Shown here piece after piece: positions 1-8,678 of a stretch of DNA of 64,000 nt. Source of the stretch: Blastococcus mobilis (lineage in GTDB: Bacteria > Actinomycetota > Actinomycetes > Mycobacteriales > Geodermatophilaceae); NCBI RefSeq assembly GCF_900188025.1, contig NZ_FZNO01000020.1, positions 42,200 through 106,199 on the forward strand. The letters run 5' to 3'. A model generated the notes under the pieces. That model saw only the letters and a list, made by a program, of their open reading frames with translations, searched no databases and had not been told where the DNA came from. The position numbers were made by a program, and so were the translations under genes. The first letter of the stretch is position 1, and each line of letters opens with the position of its first letter.

Positions 1-1
1 C

Positions 2-151
2 GACCGCCTCCTGGCCACGATGCCGCTCGGCGACACCGAGATGCTCGACCGGGTCCGTGAGCGGTGTGACGACGTCGAGGCCCGCGCCGCCGGGGCGACC
101 AAGATCGTCGCGGCCCGACTGGACCGCCGGGACGGATCACTGCCGTCCTAG
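2..151 (+). CDS. 3' end of an unrecognised gene (truncated by window edge)
   Basis: An open frame enters from the left edge in frame 2 and ends at a TAG at 149-151, giving the last 49 residues of a protein. The visible tail is charged and probably helical (DTEMLDRVRERCDDVEARAAG), with no motif I can assign. Its stop overlaps the stop of the convergent moaE by four bases. The start and most of the protein lie outside the window, so no function is proposed. Confidence 0.5.
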   Translation, partial: DRLLATMPLGDTEMLDRVRERCDDVEARAAGATKIVAARLDRRDGSLPS

Positions 152-558
152 GGACAGGCGACCCATTCCTCCTCGCCGTCGGTGAAGACCTGCCGCTTCC
201 AGATCGGCAGCCGCTTCTTCACCTCGTCGACCAGCTCGGCACAGGCGGCGAAGGCCTGCCCGCGGTGGGCGGCACTGACCGCGCAGGCCAGCGCGATGTC
301 GCCGATGCCCAGCAGGCCGATCCGGTGGGACACGGCGACGGCCTGCACGTCGGGGCGGGCGGCGAACTCCTCGGCCAGCTCCGTGATCACCGCGGCGGCC
401 GTGGGGTGACCCACGTACTCGAGCTCGGTGACCGACCGGCCGCCGTCGTGGTCGCGGACCACGCCGGCGAACGAGACGACCGCACCAGCGGCCTTGTCGG
501 CGACGGCGTTCTCGTGCTCGGCGACGGACAGCGGTTCGTCGACCACCCGGGCGATCAC
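148..558 (-). CDS. moaE: Molybdopterin synthase catalytic subunit MoaE
   Basis: 136 aa, the usual length for MoaE. The large subunit of molybdopterin synthase transfers sulfur from the thiocarboxylated MoaD C terminus to precursor Z (cPMP) in molybdenum-cofactor synthesis in the cytoplasm. The C-terminal signature KKRLPIWKRQVFTDGEEEWV carries the conserved lysines of the active site, and the AHRG motif lies just before it. The GTG start overlaps the stop of the upstream nucleotidyltransferase gene by four bases (555-558), so the two are translationally coupled. It is the last gene of a minus-strand molybdenum block that begins with an HTH-TOBE regulator at 4257. No moaD is visible here and must be elsewhere. 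Confidence 0.93.
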   Translation of the reverse strand: MIARVVDEPLSVAEHENAVADKAAGAVVSFAGVVRDHDGGRSVTELEYVGHPTAAAVITELAEEFAARPDVQAVAVSHRIGLLGIGDIALACAVSAAHRGQAFAACAELVDEVKKRLPIWKRQVFTDGEEEWVACP

Positions 559-1142
559 GGCGCCGAAGGTACTCCCGACGGTGGGACGTCGAGGTCGGTC
601 GGGTCAGCGAGGCCCGTGCAGTCGACCTCGGTCACCTCGTGGTCGGCGAGGTACCGGCGGGCGCCCTCGTCACCGGTGGCCGTCTCGATCACGCCGGTCC
701 AGTGCTCACGGCCCAGCAGCACCGGGTGGGCGCGGACGCCGTCGTAGGTCGCGACGGCCAGCGCGTCCGGTGCCGCGGGCGCCGCCATCCGCTGCAGCGC
801 GTCGATCGTCATCCCCGGCATGTCGACCAGCAGGACCAGTGCGGCGTCGATCCGATCGGGCCAGCCGCGCAGCCCCTCCAGGCCGGTGCGCAGGGAGGAA
901 GCCATCCCGCTCTCCCAGTCCTTGTTGGCCAGGACGACGGCACCGCCGAGGTCGGCTCGCCGCCAGACGTCGACCGCCTGCGCGCCGAGCACCACGAGGA
1001 CCGGGTCGCAGACCTCCCGCGCCGTCCGCAGCGCGCGCTCGACGAGCAGGCTGCCGCCGTACTCGACCAGGGCCTTGGGCATGCCGTAGCGGCGGCCGCC
1101 CCCGGCAGCGAGGACCACGGCGGCGACGGTCGGAGCACTCAT
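555..1142 (-). CDS. MobA/MocA-like nucleotidyltransferase
   Basis: 195 aa. The N terminus has the nucleotide-binding signature LAAGGGRRYGMPKAL and a central VLLVDMPGM motif, as in the MobA-like NTP-transferase family that adds GMP (MobA) or CMP (MocA) to molybdopterin. The motif spacing and the lack of a classic MobA GxSxRMGxDK loop suggest a MocA-type CTP:molybdopterin cytidylyltransferase or a related accessory protein for xanthine-dehydrogenase-type enzymes; I cannot decide between CMP and GMP from sequence alone. Start is ATG at 1142. It is coupled to moaE and lies 61 bp after modC, in keeping with a role in cofactor maturation. Confidence 0.8.
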   Translation of the reverse strand: MSAPTVAAVVLAAGGGRRYGMPKALVEYGGSLLVERALRTAREVCDPVLVVLGAQAVDVWRRADLGGAVVLANKDWESGMASSLRTGLEGLRGWPDRIDAALVLLVDMPGMTIDALQRMAAPAAPDALAVATYDGVRAHPVLLGREHWTGVIETATGDEGARRYLADHEVTEVDCTGLADPTDLDVPPSGVPSAP

Positions 1143-1203
1143 GCCTCCACCCTCTCAGGGGCCGTTGTGGCCACTATGGCCCCTGCTCAGCGCCGGCCCC
1201 CGC

Positions 1204-2256
1204 TCAGCGCTGGTAGACGGCGACCTCGGCGGCCTTCACCGTCGCCCACACCTCGGCGCCGGGCACGAGACCCAGTTCGGCGAACGCGCCGGCCGTGACG
1301 TCGGCGACCAGCGGCACCTCGCCGGCCAGCTCGCAGCGCACCGTGGCACCGTGCGGAGTGGCCCCCACCAGCCGGACCGGCCAGACGTTGCGCGGGCTTC
1401 CCTCGGGCCGGGCCAGGTAGAGGGCCACCGACTCGGGGCGGACGGCCGCGAACACCGGCCCGGAGGTCTCCTCCGCCACCGCGACCACTCCCCCGGCGTC
1501 GAGCCGGACGGCGCGCCCCTCCCCGGTCCCCGGCAGCAGGGACAGGCCGGCCAGGCGGGCGACGTAGTCGGTGCGCGGCCGCCGGTTCACCTCCTCCGGG
1601 GTGCCGGCCTGGACGACGCGCCCCTCCTCGACGACGACGACCCGGTCGGCCAGCGCCATGGCGTCCACCGGGTCGTGGGTGACCAGCACCGTGCTGCCCG
1701 CGAACGCCGCCAGGTGCCGGCGCACCTCGGCCCGGACGACGAGCCGGGTACGCGCGTCCAGCGCCGACAACGGCTCGTCCAGCAGCAGCAGCGCCGGCTC
1801 GCCCACCAGCGCCCGGGCCAGCGCCGCCCGCTGGGCCTGGCCGCCGGAGAGGTGCCCGGGTCGCCGGTCCCCGAGGCCGTCCAGGCCCACCCTCGTCAGC
1901 CACTCCCCCGCCGCCGCCCGGCGCTCGGCAGTCCGCACGCCGCGGGTGCGCAGCCCGAACGCCACGTTCTCCGCCACCGTCAGGTGCGGGAACAGCAGCG
2001 CGTCCTGGAAGACGACGCCCACGGAGCGCCGGTGCGCCGGCAGGTGGGTCCGCACCGGGACGTCGTCCCAGACCGCGTCGTCGACCGAGACCCGGCCGCC
2101 GTCCGGGGGCAGCAGCCCGGCGAGCACCCGCAGCAACGTGGACTTCCCCGCCCCGTTCGGTCCGAGGACGGCGAGCACCTCGCCGTCCTGCACCGCCAGC
2201 TCGACGTCGAGGGACAACGACCCGCGCTGCACGACGACCCGCGCATCGAGGGTCAC
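1204..2256 (-). CDS. modC: Molybdate ABC transporter ATP-binding protein ModC
   Basis: 350 aa. Walker A GPNGAGKST at residues 32-40, ABC signature LSGGQAQR near 136, Walker B LLLLDEPLSALD just after it, and a H-loop VLVTHD. The last ~70 residues form a TOBE-type molybdate-binding domain (ending near TVKAAEVAVY), typical of ModC. It powers molybdate import with ModB and periplasm-side ModA. The GTG start at 2256 overlaps the modB stop (GTGA, 2253-2256), so translation is coupled through modA-modB-modC. The molybdenum block places it firmly as ModC rather than a sulfate or iron transporter ATPase. Confidence 0.93.
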   Translation of the reverse strand: MTLDARVVVQRGSLSLDVELAVQDGEVLAVLGPNGAGKSTLLRVLAGLLPPDGGRVSVDDAVWDDVPVRTHLPAHRRSVGVVFQDALLFPHLTVAENVAFGLRTRGVRTAERRAAAGEWLTRVGLDGLGDRRPGHLSGGQAQRAALARALVGEPALLLLDEPLSALDARTRLVVRAEVRRHLAAFAGSTVLVTHDPVDAMALADRVVVVEEGRVVQAGTPEEVNRRPRTDYVARLAGLSLLPGTGEGRAVRLDAGGVVAVAEETSGPVFAAVRPESVALYLARPEGSPRNVWPVRLVGATPHGATVRCELAGEVPLVADVTAGAFAELGLVPGAEVWATVKAAEVAVYQR

Positions 2257-3056
2257 CCCTGCGCCCTCCCCAGCCAGCGGTCGCGCAGCAGCAGCAGGGT
2301 GGCGAGGGAGACGGCCAGGAGGACGAGCGAGAGGACGATCGCCGCCTCCGGATCACGCTGCAGCGCCAGGTAGACCGCGAGCGGCATGGTCTGCGTCGTC
2401 CCGGGGAAGTTCCCGGCGAAGGTGATCGTCGCGCCGAACTCGCCCAGCGCCCGCGCCCAGCACAGCACCGCCCCGGCGGCCACCCCCGGCGCGACCAGCG
2501 GCAGGGTGACCCGGCGGAACGTCGTCCAGCGGTCGGCGCCCAGGGTGGCCGCGACGTCCTCGAACCGGGCGTCGGCGGCCCGCAGCGCGCCCTCGACGCT
2601 CACCACGAGGAACGGCATGGCCACGAACGTCTCGGCCAGGACGACGGCCGTCGTGGTGAACGGGATGGTGACGCCGAAGGCCTCGTCCAGCCAGCTGCCG
2701 ACGATGCCCTGCCGGCCGAGGACGAGGAAGAGCGCGACGCCGCCCACGACCGGCGGCAGCACCAACGGCACGGTGACCAGCGCGCGGAGCACCGACCGGC
2801 CACGAATGCGGGAGCGCGCCAGCACCCACGCCAGCGGCACCCCCAGCAGCAGGGACAGCAGCGTCGCCAGGCTGGCCGAGACGATCGACAGCCGCAGCGC
2901 CTCACCGACGCCGGGGGCGGTGAGCTGCCGGCCCAGCGAGGACCACGGCGTCCGCACCAGCAGGCCCACGAGGGGCAGGACGAGGAAGGCGACGCCGAGG
3001 GCCGCGGGGACGAGGAGCGGCGGGGGGATGCCGGCGCCCTCCCGGGAGCGGCTCAC
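2253..3056 (-). CDS. modB: Molybdate ABC transporter permease ModB
   Basis: 267 aa inner-membrane permease with about six hydrophobic segments. The cytoplasmic EAA-type loop is visible as AATLGADRWTTFRRVTLPLVAPG, followed by the ModB-characteristic ARALGEFGATITFAGN. GTG start at 3056 overlaps the modA stop by four bases; its own stop overlaps the modC start. Together with ModA and ModC it forms the high-affinity molybdate importer. Length and motifs are standard for the family. Confidence 0.93.
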   Translation of the reverse strand: MSRSREGAGIPPPLLVPAALGVAFLVLPLVGLLVRTPWSSLGRQLTAPGVGEALRLSIVSASLATLLSLLLGVPLAWVLARSRIRGRSVLRALVTVPLVLPPVVGGVALFLVLGRQGIVGSWLDEAFGVTIPFTTTAVVLAETFVAMPFLVVSVEGALRAADARFEDVAATLGADRWTTFRRVTLPLVAPGVAAGAVLCWARALGEFGATITFAGNFPGTTQTMPLAVYLALQRDPEAAIVLSLVLLAVSLATLLLLRDRWLGRAQG

Positions 3057-3868
3057 GGTTCGAAGAACCCGGCCTCCGTGAGCACCTGCCGCCCCTCGTC
3101 GGAGAGCAGCAGGTCGACGAAGGCCCGTGCGGCGTCGGGGTTCGGTGCGTCGTCGAGCACGGCGACCGGATAGCGGTTCCGCGCCGCCTCGGCCTCCCGG
3201 AACGCCCGGGCGCCGACGGCATCGCCAGCGGACGAGACGTCGGTGCGGTAGACGAGCCCCGCGTCGACCTCGCCGAGCTGCACCTTGGTGAGCACCGCCC
3301 GGACGTCGTCCTCGTAGGTGTCCGGGACGTCGCTCAGGCCGGTCCGGTCCAGCACCTCGGCGGCGGCAGCTCCGCAGGGCACCTCGGGCGCACAGACCGC
3401 GAGGGTGACGTCGCGGTCCAGCAGGTCGGCGAGGCTCGGGATGCCGGCCGAGTCGGACCGGTCGATGCCCGCGGGGTCGTCCGGGGGGAACGCCAGCACG
3501 AGCCGGTTGGAGGCGAAGAGCTCCGCCTCCGGCGCCAGACCGGCGTCGACCACCCGGGTCATCTGGTCCTCGTCGGCCGAGGCGAAGACGTCGGTGGGCG
3601 CGCCCTGCTCGAGCTGAGCGGCCAGCGCCGAGCTGCCGGCGAAGTTGAACCGCACGTCGAGCTCCGGGTTCTGCTCCTCCAGTTCCGCCCCGAGCCGGGC
3701 GAAGACGTCGCTGAGGGACGCCGCCGCGAAGATCGTGAGCGTTCCGGTCGGCGCGGCGTCCCCTGCAGGGGCACCGCTCCGGACCGGCTGATCCGCGCCG
3801 TCCGGCCCTCCGCAGGCCGCCGCTCCGACCAGGACCGCGGCCGCGAGGAGCGCGAGGCGGGCCGTCAC
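3053..3868 (-). CDS. modA: Molybdate-binding lipoprotein ModA
   Basis: 271 aa from a GTG at 3868. The N terminus is a lipoprotein signal peptide (hydrophobic stretch ending LVGAAACGG, lipobox cysteine near residue 19), so the protein is anchored outside the membrane. The mature part opens TLTIFAAASLSDVFARL and contains FNFAGSSALAAQLEQGAPTDVFASAD, the ModA/WtpA-type oxyanion site with its SS pair. The reading frame remains open far upstream, but that extension is antisense to recQ. I chose GTG 3868 because it gives a signal peptide and a GTGA overlap with the preceding regulator, as elsewhere in this operon. Confidence 0.92.
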   Translation of the reverse strand: MTARLALLAAAVLVGAAACGGPDGADQPVRSGAPAGDAAPTGTLTIFAAASLSDVFARLGAELEEQNPELDVRFNFAGSSALAAQLEQGAPTDVFASADEDQMTRVVDAGLAPEAELFASNRLVLAFPPDDPAGIDRSDSAGIPSLADLLDRDVTLAVCAPEVPCGAAAAEVLDRTGLSDVPDTYEDDVRAVLTKVQLGEVDAGLVYRTDVSSAGDAVGARAFREAEAARNRYPVAVLDDAPNPDAARAFVDLLLSDEGRQVLTEAGFFEP

Positions 3869-4257
3869 GGCACGTCCACGCTGACCTGTGTGGCCTTCAC
3901 CGTCGCGACCGCCCGGACGCCGATCTCCAGGCCCAGTTCGTCGGCGGCCTCCCGCGACATCAGCGAGACCAGCCGGAACGGGCCGGCCTGGAGCTCCACC
4001 TGCGCCATGACCGTGTCCCGGACGACCCGGGTGACGATGCCGGTGAGCCGGTTGCGCGCCGACGACGGCGTCGTCCCGGGCTCCGGCGCCTCGCGCAGCT
4101 GCGTGGCGAACCGCGCCAGGTCCGCGCCGTCGATGACCCTGGGACCGGCGCCCTGGCGCCGGGCGGCGAGGCGACCACCGTCGATCCAGCGGCGGACGGT
4201 GTCGTCGCTCACGCCGAGCAGCGCGGCTGCTTCGGCGATCCGGTAGGCGGGCGGCAC
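3865..4257 (-). CDS. HTH-TOBE molybdate-responsive regulator
   Basis: 130 aa. Residues 1-55 are an excisionase/MerR-type helix-turn-helix (AEAAALLGVSDDTVRRWIDGGRL), and residues 65-130 form a single TOBE/Mop molybdopterin-binding domain (RNRLTGIVTRVVRDTVMAQV to ATVKATQVSV). This two-domain arrangement is widespread in actinobacteria next to modABC and is thought to replace ModE as the molybdate-sensing repressor. It is first in the mod operon, and its stop overlaps modA (GTGA), so it would be co-produced with the transporter and probably autoregulates. Binding to molybdate is inferred from the family, not shown. Confidence 0.87.
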   Translation of the reverse strand: MPPAYRIAEAAALLGVSDDTVRRWIDGGRLAARRQGAGPRVIDGADLARFATQLREAPEPGTTPSSARNRLTGIVTRVVRDTVMAQVELQAGPFRLVSLMSREAADELGLEIGVRAVATVKATQVSVDVP

Positions 4258-4381
4258 GGACGGACCCTAGATCCGCAGATGCGGACACGACAAGCCCGCA
4301 CACCCCCGCAGGCGCGACTCGGTGAGCCTTTCGGTACGGAAGGACGTCTGCCGTGCCGCGCCCGGGGCCAGTTTGTCGATC
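4258..4381. promoter_or_regulatory. Divergent promoter region, mod operon / recQ
   Basis: A 124-bp gap between the divergently transcribed HTH-TOBE gene and recQ. It must hold the mod operon promoter and presumably the molybdate-responsive operator. I do not see a classic ModE palindrome (ATCGNTATATA type), so any operator is of unknown sequence. Confidence 0.4.
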
Positions 4382-6133
4382 ATGGCCACCGGGCAGCGGG
4401 AGCCGGTGCCGACTGCATCCCCCAAGGACAACCCTGCCGGCAACTCGGCGTCGGTCCGGACGCGCCGCATCCGGGAATTCGCCCGCGACGTCCTCGGCTA
4501 CGACGAGTTCCGCCCCGGCCAGGAGGCGGCGATGCAGGCGGTCGTCGCCGGGCGCGACACTCTCGCCGTCCTCCCGTCGGGTGCCGGGAAGACGGCGGTG
4601 TACCAGGTGGCCGGGCAACTGCTCGACGGCCCGGTCGTCGTCGTCTCGCCGCTGATCGCTCTGCAGCACGACCAGGTCGAGCGGCTGGCCGAGATCGAGG
4701 ACCGCGCCGGCCGCGCCGCCCAGCTGAACTCCACCCTCTCGGCAGCCGAGCAGCGCGAGGTCCTGGAGTCCCTGCAGGACGGAACGGTCCGCTTCGTCTT
4801 CCTGGCTCCCGAGCAGCTGGCCAAGCCCGAGGTCGTCGACGCCATCGCCGAGGCGAAGCCGGCCCTGTTCGTCGTCGACGAGGCGCACTGCGTCTCCGCG
4901 TGGGGCCACGACTTCCGCCCCGAGTACCTGCGCCTCGGCGCCGTGATCGAGCAGCTCGGCCATCCGACCGTGCTCGCCCTCACGGCCACCGCGGCACCAC
5001 CGGTGCGTGCCGAGATCCTCGAGCGGCTGGAGATGCGGGACCCGCAGGTCGTCGTCGCCGGCTTCGACCGTCCGGAGATCCGGCTGGAGGTCGACCACTA
5101 CGCCGATGCCCATGGCAAGGACCAGGGCGTGCTCGACCGCGTACTGGGCGAGATCGGCGAGGGCCGCGGGCCGGGCATCGTCTACAGCGCCACCCGCAAG
5201 GGCACCGAGGAGATCGCCGAGCACCTCACCGACCGCGGCCTGCTCGTCCGGGCCTACCACGCGGGGCTGCGGAAGGCGGAGCGGGAGGACACCCAGCGGG
5301 CCTGGATGGACGACGAGCTCGACGTCGTCGTCGCGACCACCGCGTTCGGCATGGGCATCGACAAGCCCGACACCCGCTTCGTCATCCATGCCGAGCCCGC
5401 CGACTCGCTCGACAGCTACTACCAGGAGATCGGCCGGGCGGGGCGGGACGGGGAGCCCGCCCTCGCCGTCCTCGTCTACCGCCAGGAGGACCTCGGCCTG
5501 CGCCGCTTCTTCGCCGCCGGCGCCCCGGGCGAGGAGGAGCTGCAGCAGGTCGCGGGCCTGATCGCCGCGGCGGCGGCGGCCGGCATCGAGGACGGCGTCG
5601 ACGTGAAGGACCTCCGCGAGGAGACCGGCCGGGGGGCCACACCCCTCGCCCGCGACCTCAACCTGCTCGAGCACGTCTCTGCTGTCGTCCTCGACGAGGA
5701 CGGCTCCGCACACCCTGTCCAGGACGGGCCCGGACCGATGGAGGCCGCGGCAGCCGCCCGCGACCTGGCCGAGCAGCACGAGAAGGTGGACCAGAGCCGC
5801 GTGGAGATGATGCGCGGCTACGCGGAGACGACCGAGTGCCGGCGCCAGTTCCTGCTGGGCTACTTCGGCGAGCAGCTCGACGAGCCGTGCGGGAACTGCG
5901 ACAGCGACACCTGCACCGGCACCGGCACCGCGGAGGAGCGCGCCGCCGCCGCGGAGGCCCGCGCGCACACCCCCTTCCCCGTCGAGACGGCGGTGGAGCA
6001 CAGCGAGTGGGGGCCCGGGGTGGTCATGCGCGTCGAGGACGACCGGCTCGTCGTCCTCTTCGAGGAGGTCGGTTACAAGACCCTCGGTCTCGCCGCGGTG
6101 ACCGAGAACGACCTGCTGCGCGCTCGGGCCTGA
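4382..6133 (+). CDS. recQ: RecQ-family ATP-dependent DNA helicase
   Basis: 583 aa from ATG 4382. Walker A-like motif I is LPSGAGKTAVYQV, motif Ia VVVVSPLIALQHDQ, the DEAH box is VVDEAHCVSAWGHDFRPEYLRL (the RecQ aromatic-rich loop), and motif VI reads YYQEIGRAGRDG. After the helicase core comes a RecQ zinc-binding segment with ECRRQFLLGYFGE and CGNCDSDTC, then a short C-terminal RQC-like or DUF-like region (HSEWGPGVVMRVEDDRLVVLFEEVGYKTL) rather than an HRDC domain. It unwinds DNA in recombination and repair. A GTG at 4322 in the same frame would add 20 residues; 4382 was preferred because family similarity begins just after it, although neither start has a strong ribosome-binding site. Confidence 0.9.
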   Translation: MATGQREPVPTASPKDNPAGNSASVRTRRIREFARDVLGYDEFRPGQEAAMQAVVAGRDTLAVLPSGAGKTAVYQVAGQLLDGPVVVVSPLIALQHDQVERLAEIEDRAGRAAQLNSTLSAAEQREVLESLQDGTVRFVFLAPEQLAKPEVVDAIAEAKPALFVVDEAHCVSAWGHDFRPEYLRLGAVIEQLGHPTVLALTATAAPPVRAEILERLEMRDPQVVVAGFDRPEIRLEVDHYADAHGKDQGVLDRVLGEIGEGRGPGIVYSATRKGTEEIAEHLTDRGLLVRAYHAGLRKAEREDTQRAWMDDELDVVVATTAFGMGIDKPDTRFVIHAEPADSLDSYYQEIGRAGRDGEPALAVLVYRQEDLGLRRFFAAGAPGEEELQQVAGLIAAAAAAGIEDGVDVKDLREETGRGATPLARDLNLLEHVSAVVLDEDGSAHPVQDGPGPMEAAAAARDLAEQHEKVDQSRVEMMRGYAETTECRRQFLLGYFGEQLDEPCGNCDSDTCTGTGTAEERAAAAEARAHTPFPVETAVEHSEWGPGVVMRVEDDRLVVLFEEVGYKTLGLAAVTENDLLRARA

Positions 6134-6237
6134 GCCCACCTCTTCGAGCTGCGGGTCCGCGCAGCTCCCGTGATCATCGAGACGACGGGCCGGCGCCCGG
6201 AACGACCGGGCCATGGCCCAGGACAAGGAGTGCACGC

Positions 6238-7893
6238 GTGAAGGTCCTCGGCATCAACGCTCTCTACCACGACCCGGCGGCGGCGCTCGTCGTCGACGGG
6301 ACCGTCGTGGCCGCCGCCGAGGAGGAACGCTTCAGCCGGCGCAAGCACGGCAAGCGCCCGTTGCCGTGGAGCGCCTGGGAACTGCCGGAACTGTCGGCCG
6401 CCTGGGTCCTCGCCGAGGCCGGGCTGACGCCGGCCGACCTGGACGCGGTGGCCTACTCGTTCGACCCGCGGCTCATGCCCTCCCCCGAGGAGACCGGGCT
6501 CCACGACGAGGGCGACGTCATGCGGAAGATGTACGCCGAGAAGGCGCCGTCGTTCCTCGCCCACTACCTCCCGGGGCTCACCGAGGACCGCGTCCGCTAC
6601 GTCCCCCACCATGTCGCGCACGCCGCCTCCGCCGGGCTGGCCGCGCCGTACCCGACCAACTCGGTGCTGGTCCTCGACGGCCGCGGGGAGGCGGTCAGCC
6701 ACCTCGCCGGCCGCTACACCGACGGCGAGCTCGAGGTGCTGGCCAGCCAGGCCCTCCCCCACTCCCTCGGCCTGCTCTACGAGGACCTGACCGATCACCT
6801 GGGCTTCCTGCGCAGCAGTGACGAGTACAAGGTCATGGCGATGGCGTCGTACGGGAAGCCCCGCTTCGCCGCGGAGCTGGAACAGTTCATCCACGCCACC
6901 GGCGACGGCGGCTTCCGCACCGAGAAGATCGACTTCTCCGAGTTCGCTCCCCGCCTGGGCAAGGGCGACGAGTGGACCGAGGCGCACGCCGACCTCGCCG
7001 CGAGCGTCCAGCTGCGGCTGGAGGAGACGATGCTGGACCTGGCGCGCTGGTTGCACGGGCGCACCGGCGACAGCGCGCTCACCCTGGCCGGCGGCGTGGC
7101 GCTCAACTGCGTGGCCAACAGCCGCATCCACGCCGAGGGACCGTTCGACCAGGTCTGGGTGCAGCCTGCCGCCGGCGACGCGGGGACGGCGCTCGGCGGG
7201 GCGCTGTCCGTGGCCTCCGAGCTCGGGGACCGGACGGCACCGATGCCCGGCGCCGACCTCGGGCGCGGCTGGACCGACGAGGAGATCGAGGCCTGGCTGA
7301 CGACGGCGGCCATCGACTACGAGCGTCCCCGCGACGTCGCCGACGCCGTCGCCGAGGTGCTCGCCAACAACGGGATCGTCGCCTGGTTCCAGGGCCGGTC
7401 GGAGTTCGGTCCACGGGCGCTGGGCCACCGCTCGCTGCTGGCCCACCCCGGCCACGAGGCGAACCTGGAGCGGATGAACAACGTGAAGGGCCGCGAGCAG
7501 TTCCGGCCGGTGGCGCCCATGGTGCTGGCCGAGCGGGCCCCGGAGATCTTCGGTCGCGGGCCGATCCCCTCGCGTTACATGCTCTTCGTCCACGACGTCG
7601 CCCCGGAATGGCGCGACCGGATCCCCACGGTGACCCACGTCGACGGAACGGCACGGATCCAGACGGTCGACCGCGCGGAGGAGCCGCTGGTGGCCCGCAT
7701 GCTCGAGTGCTTCGAACGGCGCACCGGCCTGCCGGTGGTGGTCAACACCAGCCTCAACACCGCCGGGCGCCCCATGGTTGACGACCCGCGTGACGCGCTG
7801 GAGTGCTTCGGTTCCGCGCCGGTGGACCTGCTCGCGATCGGCCCCTTCGTGGTCCGGCGTTCCCGCTCGACGCTGGACGCCGCCGGTCGCTGA
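6238..7893 (+). CDS. NodU/CmcH-family carbamoyltransferase
   Basis: 551 aa from GTG 6238, preceded by AAGGAG at 6225-6230, which decides the start. The N-terminal Kae1/ASKHA-like domain starts KVLGINALYHDPAAALVVDG and has the metal-binding HHVAHAASAG motif; the C-terminal half carries QGRSEFGPRALGHRSLLA and VVNTSLNTAGRPMV, both diagnostic of the carbamoyltransferase family. These enzymes make carbamoyl-adenylate from carbamoyl phosphate and ATP and transfer the carbamoyl group to a hydroxyl of a sugar or natural product. It follows recQ by about 100 bp, with no biosynthetic cluster around it, so the acceptor is unknown. Confidence 0.9.
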   Translation: MKVLGINALYHDPAAALVVDGTVVAAAEEERFSRRKHGKRPLPWSAWELPELSAAWVLAEAGLTPADLDAVAYSFDPRLMPSPEETGLHDEGDVMRKMYAEKAPSFLAHYLPGLTEDRVRYVPHHVAHAASAGLAAPYPTNSVLVLDGRGEAVSHLAGRYTDGELEVLASQALPHSLGLLYEDLTDHLGFLRSSDEYKVMAMASYGKPRFAAELEQFIHATGDGGFRTEKIDFSEFAPRLGKGDEWTEAHADLAASVQLRLEETMLDLARWLHGRTGDSALTLAGGVALNCVANSRIHAEGPFDQVWVQPAAGDAGTALGGALSVASELGDRTAPMPGADLGRGWTDEEIEAWLTTAAIDYERPRDVADAVAEVLANNGIVAWFQGRSEFGPRALGHRSLLAHPGHEANLERMNNVKGREQFRPVAPMVLAERAPEIFGRGPIPSRYMLFVHDVAPEWRDRIPTVTHVDGTARIQTVDRAEEPLVARMLECFERRTGLPVVVNTSLNTAGRPMVDDPRDALECFGSAPVDLLAIGPFVVRRSRSTLDAAGR

Positions 7894-8059
7894 ACCGGTC
7901 GGGGTCCTGCTCGCGAACGTCGGGCAGGCCCCGACCGCCACCCGCAGCCGATGAATTGTGCGCCACCCGATGGGACGACAGTTGTTACCGCCGGTGAGGA
8001 CGGGGGTATTCCGGCATCGAGCCCGCCGCACCAGGCGGACGCACCTCCAGGAGGCACCA

Positions 8060-8500
8060 ATGTCCGCATCCGGAAACACCACCGGCACGGCCCGCACCGT
8101 CCCGCAGATGCTCGCGCTCGTGTTCGGCGCGATCTACCTGCTGGTCGGGATCGTCGGCTTCTTCATCACCGGGTTCAGCGACTTCTTCGCCCACGACACG
8201 GGGAGGACTCTGATCATCTTCGAGATCAACGGGATGCACAACGTCGTGCACATCGTGATCGGCGTGGCCGGCCTGGTGCTGGCCCGGACGCTGGCCGGCG
8301 CCCGCACCTACGGGTGGCTCCTCGCCGTGGGCTATGGCGCCGCGTTCATCTACGGCCTCATCGCGATCAACAAGGAATGGGATTTCCTCAGCCTGAACTG
8401 GGCCGACAACATCCTGCACATCGCCACGGCCCTCGTCGGCCTGGTCATCGCCCTGATGCCGGTCCGCAACGCGGTGTCCGGCCGCTCGGCGCGCGCCTGA
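8060..8500 (+). CDS. DUF4383 four-helix membrane protein
   Basis: 146 aa with four hydrophobic helices (for example MLALVFGAIYLLVGIVGFF and IATALVGLVIALMP) and the sequence EINGMHNVVHIVIG typical of the actinobacterial DUF4383 family. Function is not known. ATG at 8060 has a good ribosome-binding site (CCAGGAGG at 8047-8054), which fixes the start. Monocistronic, followed by a strong hairpin. Confidence 0.85.
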   Translation: MSASGNTTGTARTVPQMLALVFGAIYLLVGIVGFFITGFSDFFAHDTGRTLIIFEINGMHNVVHIVIGVAGLVLARTLAGARTYGWLLAVGYGAAFIYGLIAINKEWDFLSLNWADNILHIATALVGLVIALMPVRNAVSGRSARA

Positions 8501-8533
8501 TCCCACGCCGGCCGGGCCACCGGCCGGACACCC

Positions 8534-8582
8534 GCGAGCCGGGTCCCGTCGTCCCTCCGGGGGAGGACGCGACCCGGCTCGC
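8534..8582 (+). terminator. Long hairpin after the DUF4383 gene
   Basis: Perfect 12-bp arms GCGAGCCGGGTC (8534-8545) and GACCCGGCTCGC (8571-8582), with an inner GTCC...GGAC stem extending the hairpin. No U-tract follows, which is common in high-GC actinobacteria. Placed 34 bp after the stop codon. Confidence 0.65.
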
Positions 8583-8678
8583 GCCGTCTTCCGCGGCATG
8601 CCTGGCAGGAGCAGACTGGCCCGCACCGGCGGACAGTCGAGCAGGGAGCCCGGCCGCCGGGACCCGAGGGGCACCGCG

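Noticed and set aside
4267..4470. A 67-codon minus-strand open frame between the mod operon and recQ
   Set aside because: It overlaps the recQ start, lacks homology and has no ribosome-binding site.
3053..6235. A 1060-codon minus-strand open frame running from modA across recQ
   Set aside because: Only the last 271 codons resemble a protein (ModA). The rest is antisense to recQ and open because of GC-rich codon bias; modA starts at GTG 3868.
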